Assembly (NCBI RefSeq): GCF_008831285.2
Contig: NC_045145.1
Location: 11,470,802 to 11,534,801 of the forward strand
DNA length: 64,000 bases
DNA from: Nymphaea colorata
Taxonomy: Eukaryota; Streptophyta; Magnoliopsida; Nymphaeales; Nymphaeaceae
Reading direction: 5' to 3'
In this document: piece by piece, positions 58,106 through 64,000 of the stretch
Numbering within the stretch: the first letter of the stretch is position 1
Layout of the letters: each line of letters begins with the position of its first letter
The notes under the pieces: model-generated
Told to the model about the DNA's origin: nothing
The model's database searches: none
The model's input: the letters and a program-made list of their open reading frames with translations, nothing else
Program-made: the position numbers and the translations under genes

Positions 58106-59105
58106 TATGAATATGTGTACTCTGCTCTCTCTCTCTCTCTCTCTCTCTTTAAAATCTTCTTCTCTCTCCCCCTTCAAGTTAATACATTCCTTTCATGAGC
58201 TCTATACACACATACATACATATATATATATATAAATTTTCTTTTGTGATTTTCAAAATCTTCTCCCTACTACTCTTAGATTAAAATATTTTCTTTTCTT
58301 TCTGTCATTCTTTCGAATATTCCTTTCCCAAGATCTAAGATTTTAAGTTTTTATTTATTGACTTTACCAATACCGAAACTCAAGTAATGATTTAATATTG
58401 GAATCATGTTTGATTGCATACAACTTCATTTCACTTTCAACTTTTTTCCTCTTCATGAGAATATCTAAGAGAAGTGTGCAAATAATCTAGATGTATGTGA
58501 TGTCTTTTGATGAATGATATGGTTGAAATGAATAATTTGCTTTAATCATATAGAGTCAATACATTCATGCATTTACATTCACTTGTAAAATTCACAAATT
58601 ATTACAATCACATATCTAAAAGAACTTAAGCAAGATGAGATGAGGCTCTAGCTAGGTAGTAACCAAATTATAGTATAATTTTAAACATACTTAAATTCTT
58701 TAGAGAATACTAAATCTACCTCGAAAAGTGATCTTTAAAATACCCATATTATCTTTCAAATGTTTCTAAATGATATTTGTAAAGATTTCTCAATTTAAAA
58801 TCTTTCAAATCAAAATGGTTTATACTCTCATGATTCTTCAAAAGTTTCTCAAGAATTTGAAACATCAAATCTTCAACATTTTTCCCAAACACCACACTGT
58901 ATTTCAAATAAAAAAGATGTTTAAACAAAAACGAAATGCATCAAGAATAAGTATAGCCCTTGGATTGGTTACCCCCGGTAAAGGCACCAGAAATGGTCAA
59001 TCCTTGTACCAATGGGTGAATTCCTTTCTTTCTCATTTCAAAAATGAAAATTTTATATTTCTGAAACACTCCAAAAATCAAAGTCAATTTTTTGGGATGC
59101 AAACA

Positions 59106-59110
59106 GTTAT
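59106..59110. repeat. Target-site duplication of Tat element (right copy)
   Basis: GTTAT, matching 43,018-43,022. Confidence 0.88.
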
Positions 59111-59358
59111 CTTTCTTTGTCACTCATTCTTACTCTTTCTCTCTCTTCTATTTTAATCTTCAATCGACCAACTCTAATTTGAAATATCTTTCATTTGTTT
59201 TCTCCGTTTCAAATCAAAACATGTCTGGAAAAGGCTCAAAGGGATCAAATTTGGACAAAACAGAATCTAGTAATCTTATATTAGCTTATGCTACGTTTTT
59301 CATTCAATTTAGTAAGTTTATTTTTGACACATTATATATTTCATTTATTATTATCAAG

Positions 59359-59690
59359 GTGCAATGAACCGAGGTGATTGTGTGGATAAAAGTCGAGCTC
59401 AATGGCACAACAAATTAGACAAGTAAATGCTTGGTATTATGTGTGAGAATATGATTATGAAAAAAATGGTGGTGGGTTTGATGGGACAAGTTGGAATATG
59501 ATTGTGCGTGAGTTCAATCTTAAAACCAACGTAAACTATGCAAAGATCAACTAAAGAACCAATTTGGATTCCTGAAAAAGTTATGCAATACTATGAAAGA
59601 CATGCTAACCCAAAGTGGATTTGGCTGGGATTCAAGTAGGTTGTTGATGAGGTGTGGAATGATTATTTACAGGTGATGATCAATACCTTG
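59359..59690 (+). pseudogene. Myb/SANT-like domain fragment
   Basis: The plus strand shows DKSRAQWHNKLDK, a stop, MLGIMCENM, then after a frame change GTSWNMIVREFNLKT and, after another, TMKDMLTQSGFGWDS. These blocks in this order match the plant Myb/SANT-like domain (W-T-x-E...FLDLMVEEV; W-x-x-I-V-x-x-F-N; LKK...LLSQSGFGWD), found in L10-interacting-type proteins and PIF/Harbinger companion proteins. Two frameshifts and a stop make it a pseudogene. An upstream short frame starting MSGKGSKGSNLDK (59,221) might be its former N-terminus. It begins about 250 bp after the Tat element. Confidence 0.65.
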
Positions 59691-59699
59691 TATTTGTTT

Positions 59700-60230
59700 A
59701 ATGAACCCTTAATCAGTCGCATCATTATGTAGGTACTTGTGTTGATGAGATTTTGAACTCTGACTGCGTTGTCAAAATCTGACTCCCTAAACCGAACGCT
59801 TCTACCATGTGGAGATTTATGATCAATAACCTGATTATTTGTTGAAGGAATCAACCATGCGGAGCCTTTTACAATATTTGCATTGAGTACAGTTGTGATT
59901 AAAGAGATGGTTCTTCTTAGTCAGTTATTCTCTTATCTTTCAGCACTATGATAGTGCAATTTCGCATAGCCAGCCTCTCCTCCTTTTGTGTGGTTAGTTG
60001 TAACTGTGTTGAAGATGGCAAGTTTTTTATTAGCAGGAACTTATTTGACACGTACCATTAAGCAGATGGGTTTTCTATCGAGTAGAAATTGCTTTCTTCT
60101 TTTAGCTTTTATAAATTGCAGAGTTGTACTTGGTCAAGACAAAATGTGCAATATGCTATATAATTGTTTGCTATTTATTTAAATACAACTAAATGTAAAT
60201 AGTCAGTTGAAACTAGTTTCTAGAGATACA
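59700..60230. other. Intergenic DNA, no feature recognised
   Basis: AT-rich with short frames that carry no identifiable domain. Confidence 0.4.
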
Positions 60231-60235
60231 GTTAA

Positions 60236-60633
60236 AAAAAAAGGTTTTTGTCATCCAAACAAAAACCAGGTTTGAAAAGAAAAAACCTGGTTTATGTGTT
60301 GACATCCAAACAAAAAAACATGGTTTTAAAAATTGATTTACAAAACTAGGTTTTCTCACAACCTGGTTTCTCAAAACATCACATTGTCATCCAAAAAAAA
60401 CCTTAAGGGTGCGTTTGGATGGCACCATCAACAAACTTGGTTTAGAGAAAACCAAGTTTTTGAACACATGGTTCAAAACTCAGTTTTGTAAACTTGGTTT
60501 GGATATTTGGATGACAAGTGAAAAATTTTGGTTAGAGGCAAAAAACTAATCCTACCTGAAAAACCTGGGGGAAAGCAGGTTTTTCAGGCCGGAAAACCAA
60601 GATTTGTCAAACTGATTTTAATGTAATCCAAAC
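60236..60633. mobile_element. MITE-like inverted repeats (CATCCAAAC / GTTTGGATG)
   Basis: The left half (60,236-60,406) carries GTCATCCAAAC and ACCTGGTTT words. The right half (60,407-60,633) opens with AAGGGTGCGTTTGGATGGCA and carries the inverse words AAACCAAGTTT and TTTGGATGACA. The two halves are therefore largely inverted relative to each other, a MITE-like layout. GGGTGCGTTTGGAT is a common plant MITE terminus. A similar segment lies near 9,535-9,710. No clean target-site duplication could be set. Confidence 0.5.
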
Positions 60634-61487
60634 TAGGGGTGGACGTTGGGCTCGAAGGCCGATTATTGACGGGCCGGGCTGGGCCGGGTACCGCGCTTGG
60701 TCCACCATGTCCGAGGCCTAGCTCGGCTAGTTTTGCTTGATCCCTTTGTTCTCTCTTCTCAACCTTGGAACTCCATTCCCACCTTCCCATCACAAGCAGA
60801 AGCATTCAATCACAGCAAAAATGATGACAAAACATGTTCAAGTGCATCTGTACGCACATATATACAACCTAGATATATGGAATACCTCAATAGGAAGAAA
60901 GGCTTGCTTTGCAGGCTCGCACGATTGGGAAGGAGACAATATGCGTGGTGGGGACAAATTGGGGAAGAGTGCCTGCCAGCTTTGGGAGGAGACTATGTGT
61001 GTTGGGGAGGAGAACATGCTATGGTGGAGACAAATTTGGGAAGAATGTCTGCCGGCTTGAGAAGGAAATAATATTCACTCGGAGCAAAGAGTAAGGAGAC
61101 GAGACAGAGAAAGATGGCCAAGGCAAATGCACGGAGGACCAATGGCGGAGCGGCGAAAGGGCGACAGTGGCCCAATGGTGGAGTGGAGACGGTGGCGGTA
61201 GTCGGTGGCACACGGTCTCTTCCTGTCTCTGCCTCCCTCAATGAGTCGATGGAAAACGCGATTAGGGCTAGGGGCAGGTGGGAGACCTGCGTTCTCTTGA
61301 CCTAACATGCTGTCGAGCCGGGCCGGACGGACTATAGAAGTGATAACCGGGCCCAACCCGTTAAGATCTTGGGCTGAGCTGAGAGCACTCAAGTTGAACC
61401 CGATAACAAATTTCCTCAACCCAAACCCGGCCCGTACCGGGCCCGGCACCCGACGGCGGCCCGGCCCGTCCCGTCGCCCAGCCCTGA
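60634..61487. mobile_element. GC-tipped hAT-like element, second long copy
   Basis: Left end TAGGGGTGGACGTTGGGC, right end, read inward, TCAGGGCTGGGCGACGGG. Flanks are ATCCAAAC on the left and TTCCAAAC on the right, which differ by one base (near-perfect 8-bp duplication). Terminal regions are full of GGGCCGGGC and CCCGGCCCG words, as in the 55.2-kb element. The interior (about 60.73-61.30 kb) is G-rich with GGTGG and GGCGG words and short frames but no transposase. The insertion appears to sit in the end of the MITE-like repeat to its left. Confidence 0.65.
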
Positions 61488-61718
61488 TTCCAAACACCTT
61501 TGAAATGGTATTTTGACGTCAGACCATGTTTTGTCTACCAAAACGTTTGACACAAAACCGGGGTTAGCCTTTTATGAAACTAGTGTCACCTTTCTACAAA
61601 ACTGGCCACCCCCCCCCCCGTTCGAGTTTATTTTGTCCTTTTTTATAAAAATGAGATCGGCCTCAAGCGATCTTTCCTTACTGTTGAAATGTGGTAAGAG
61701 TTGGGAAGGAAGAAGAGG
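61488..61718 (+). promoter_or_regulatory. Upstream region and 5' leader of the MAG2-like gene
   Basis: About 230 bp between the hAT-like element and the start codon. It includes a C homopolymer (about 61,609-61,619). No clear TATA box. If transcription starts here, the hAT element lies in the proximal promoter. Confidence 0.4.
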
Positions 61719-62787
61719 ATGGCAGGGGAACCCACCGAAATCCTCCGCGCCTTCGAGATCTCTCCCTTCCTCTCCTCCTTTTTCCGCAATAACTTCAGTT
61801 GCCGAGATGACCTCGCCAAGTCCCGGTCAATCGCGGATGAATTGCAGGAGCGGTGCTTAGAGTTGGATCACGATATCGCCGGTCTCGACGAGAGGATATC
61901 CGCAGTCATCCTGAGCTATGCCTCTCTTTCTGAGAGGATTGATACGGTGATTGGAGGAATTAGGGCTGAATTGGCCGACCTTTGCTCATCTCCATCCTTG
62001 TCGAGCGGGATCTCAGGTTCTTCCCTCTGTTTTTTCTCCCTTCTTGACATTGTTGGTGCACATGGTTTAGGATCTCCTACACGGCGTTCGATCGTGGGGG
62101 GTTGAGTCCGCTGTCAGGTGTCACTGTTGTTGGTTAGAGCGGTTTTGAACGGTTTTAGACTCCTTTGTTTGAGTTGTTACGGGTTGAAAGGGTTTGTGGC
62201 CAATTGCTTGATTGGTGTTTCATATGGATAGATTTGTTTCTCTCTTTGTTCATTTTTCTCTGTTGAAACAGTTAAAATTTAACTGGTCCATCTGACTTTG
62301 ATTTGTTAATCTTTTTCGAAAACTTTTTCACGTTTAGTTTCACCAATGAGAGATATTGGGATTGGGTTCGCTGGGAATAGGTTTCCCACGTGTGCATGTA
62401 ATTTAATTTTTCTGTTTTTCTCGACATTGATTTACATATCGTTCACATTAAGATTTAGTGAACCGCTTAAGGCGTTTTCTAGCATCTTTTCTAGTGTTTG
62501 CTGACCGGCCAAATTTTTGGTTTTCGACAAATTTTGTAGTTCGAGCAGACAATGCTCAGGTCTTGGGCTTGGAGATTTTCAGAAATTGAGAAATTCCGTT
62601 CAAGTCTCTTCAGTTTGATTGAGAAGAACCTTTTCCTTTTCTAACTAGTTTCGGTTTCTTCCTTCTCTTTTCTGTGGTTGAGGTGGAAGAGGCAGCGATT
62701 TGAAGAGCAGCCAGCAGCTTTTGGCAGAAGAATTGCCCTCACTTGCAAAGGAAGTAACGCGTGTAGAAACTGTACGCGCTTATGCAG
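61719..62787 (+). CDS. MAG2: RINT1/TIP20-family vesicle-tethering protein, MAG2-like (5' exons)
   Basis: Exon 1 (61,719-62,016) encodes 99 residues beginning MAGEPTEILRAFEISPFLSS. It has a DDLAKSRSIADELQERCLEL helix and a SYASLSERIDTVIGGIRAEL coiled-coil-like segment, and ends at CAG|GTTCTT. Exon 2 (62,683-62,787) is in matching phase (one base left over, two supplied) and encodes GSDLKSSQQLLAEELPSLAK then EVTRVETVRAYA, ending at CAG|GTTCTT. The EELP-LAKEV-RVE-VR-YA motif is characteristic of plant MAG2/RINT1-like proteins. In plants MAG2 belongs to an ER tethering complex (with MIP partners) acting in Golgi-to-ER retrograde transport, and loss affects export of storage-protein precursors. 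I chose the ATG at 61,719 because the frame just upstream lacks another ATG. The gene continues beyond 64,000; exon 3 is not in the window. MAG2 versus MAG2-like paralogue cannot be decided from this part. Confidence 0.82.
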
Positions 62788-64000
62788 GTTCTTGTTAATT
62801 CCTTGTTTCTTCAAACATGTGATTCTGCTTGAATTGTGTTTTTGCTTTTAGCTCCTTGCTTCTGACTGTATGTTCTTCATTCAGGAGGCTTTATGTTTGC
62901 TCGTTCCCTTCCCCTGCCGTTGTTGCTAATCGAGTCTAGACAACATAGTTGTCACTCCCTGATCTAGGAAGAAGTAAGGAGAAAACTGTAATTATCTCAT
63001 AAAACTCAACATCCAATGGTCACTAAGATAGGAATTCCAATTTCAAACTGTAATATAGGCTGAAAATTCAAAATGTAAAAGATACTTTCTCATTCTTCAA
63101 CCAAAAGTATGGGTATTTTGGTTTCTTCGTGAGAACTGAGAAGACATTCATGCTATTTCTACATGCCATGCAAATGCATGAACAAATAAAAGCAAATCTA
63201 CTCTCCACTAATTACACTAGGAACTCAGAGAGCTGCCTTCCCTGGAAGCTCTATCTTGCTCAGCCCAAAAAAAAAAAACCATTTATGACTCAGTGAGCAT
63301 ATTACGGTAATGATCATACCAATCAAAGACAAACACACGATATCAACAAACACCATATTCACATGCAGTCAAATTTGATTCTCTTGAATTCATTCTAGGC
63401 TTAATTCTTAATTATCTGTCTTTGAACTTCTAGCATTCTTAAACTTCACTCTATCGCCTCAAGGGAAGACTCGCCCTTCACGATGAGGTTCCACTCTTGA
63501 AGGATTCTCTTCTTTGTGGAAACTTGCGATTAGTGACCATCATATATCTGATCAACTCCTCATAAACAACAAATGTGAGAGTGCTAAGAGCTCCTCGCCT
63601 ATGTCTCATAGGTTCGGGGTGTAGGTGCGGGTGCTGGAGCAGCACATTTCAAAAAGTTTAGGTGCAGTAGTATGGCAAAGATAATTTATTATTTATTATT
63701 ATTAATTTATGATTATTATTATTGAAAAAACATATGGATTTGATCCATATCTGGATCCAATAATGCTTTTGATACTAGAGTCATGCAATCCAGCTTTAGG
63801 GCTGGGTCTGGTGGCATCCCTTGTAAATTTTTGTCTAAGTGTTGTTGTATTTTAGTCCAGGGGATTTTTATTAAAAGGCAATGAGGTTTGGGGCATGATT
63901 GTTTGACTGTTTTTGAGAGAAAAGGAGGCTGCGGTTCTACTGGTGACTGGCACAGTTTTTCCTTCTCATTTCAACCCTCACGTTGAGCAAGTTTGGAACT
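62788..64000 (+). other. Second intron of the MAG2-like gene (runs off the window)
   Basis: No exon matching the expected continuation (ETALKLD-like) is found, so this intron exceeds 1.2 kb. It holds AT-rich DNA with short (TTA)n stretches at about 63,684-63,722 and no recognisable inserted gene. Confidence 0.5.

Larger units (their letters stand above)
56003..59105 (+). repeat. 3' LTR of Tat element
   Basis: 3,103 bp. Its first bases are TTTTATAACCTC where the 5' LTR has TGTTATTACCCC, so the terminal TG is mutated to TT. It ends GATGCAAACA. Relative to the 5' LTR it has several deletions (for example in the 56.5-56.7 kb part), a shorter (TA)n run and a 94-bp tandem duplication. Confidence 0.94.

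Noticed and set aside
60697-61497. Frames of up to 140 codons in 60.7-61.5 kb
   Set aside because: They are GC-composition artefacts within the hAT-like element, with no domain and overlapping frames on both strands.

Overview
This is a nuclear genomic window from a seed plant, most likely an angiosperm. It is intron-bearing, AT-rich and dominated by retrotransposons. Tat/Ogre, Athila and Copia elements, GC-tipped hAT elements, an organelle-type mTERF gene and a RINT1/MAG2-like gene all point to a flowering plant. I cannot name the species. Only two host genes are convincing: an intronless mTERF gene (10432-11634, minus) and the first two exons of a MAG2/RINT1-like vesicle-tethering gene at the right edge (from 61719, plus, running off the window). 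A receptor-like kinase exon survives only as two halves around a Copia insertion (29836-29885 and 35007-35109).

Layout. 1-8.6 kb: degenerate repeat DNA with a minus-strand Ty3/gypsy (Tat-like) gag remnant (about 3180-4190) and minisatellite arrays on its 3' side, plus a second related array near 8.0-8.4 kb. 10.4-11.6 kb: mTERF gene. 14.4-15.7 kb: decayed Athila-type RNase H and integrase (plus). 16.9-17.1 kb: GC-rich fragment with a perfect 16-bp inverted repeat. 20.2-21.75 kb: probable class II element with inverted CTTTGTTTGG ends and a broken Myb/SANT-like ORF. 23,178-28,623: very young Copia element (minus), TSD TACAC, two point differences between LTRs, yet carrying a frameshift and a nonsense codon. 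29,886-35,001: older Copia element (minus), TSD GAAGA, inside the kinase exon. 35.1-39.2 kb: possible unidentified exons and a CACTA-like end. 43,023-59,105: complete but dead 16-kb Tat-lineage Ty3/gypsy element (plus), TSD GTTAT, LTRs of 3.35 and 3.10 kb. It has an extra plant-mobile-domain ORF, gag-pol with dual RNase H, a 3' minisatellite, and a nested hAT element (55,204-55,839) with a perfect 8-bp TSD. 59.36-59.68 kb: second Myb/SANT-like fragment. 60.2-61.5 kb: MITE-like inverted repeats and another GC-tipped hAT element. 61.7-64 kb: MAG2-like gene.

There is no operon-like cooperation here. The window mostly records successive insertions into a gene-poor region. I found no convincing new biological system. 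The most informative signals are the nested insertions with exact target-site duplications, the captured plant-mobile-domain ORF, the young but already broken Copia element, and the kinase exon split by a Copia element.
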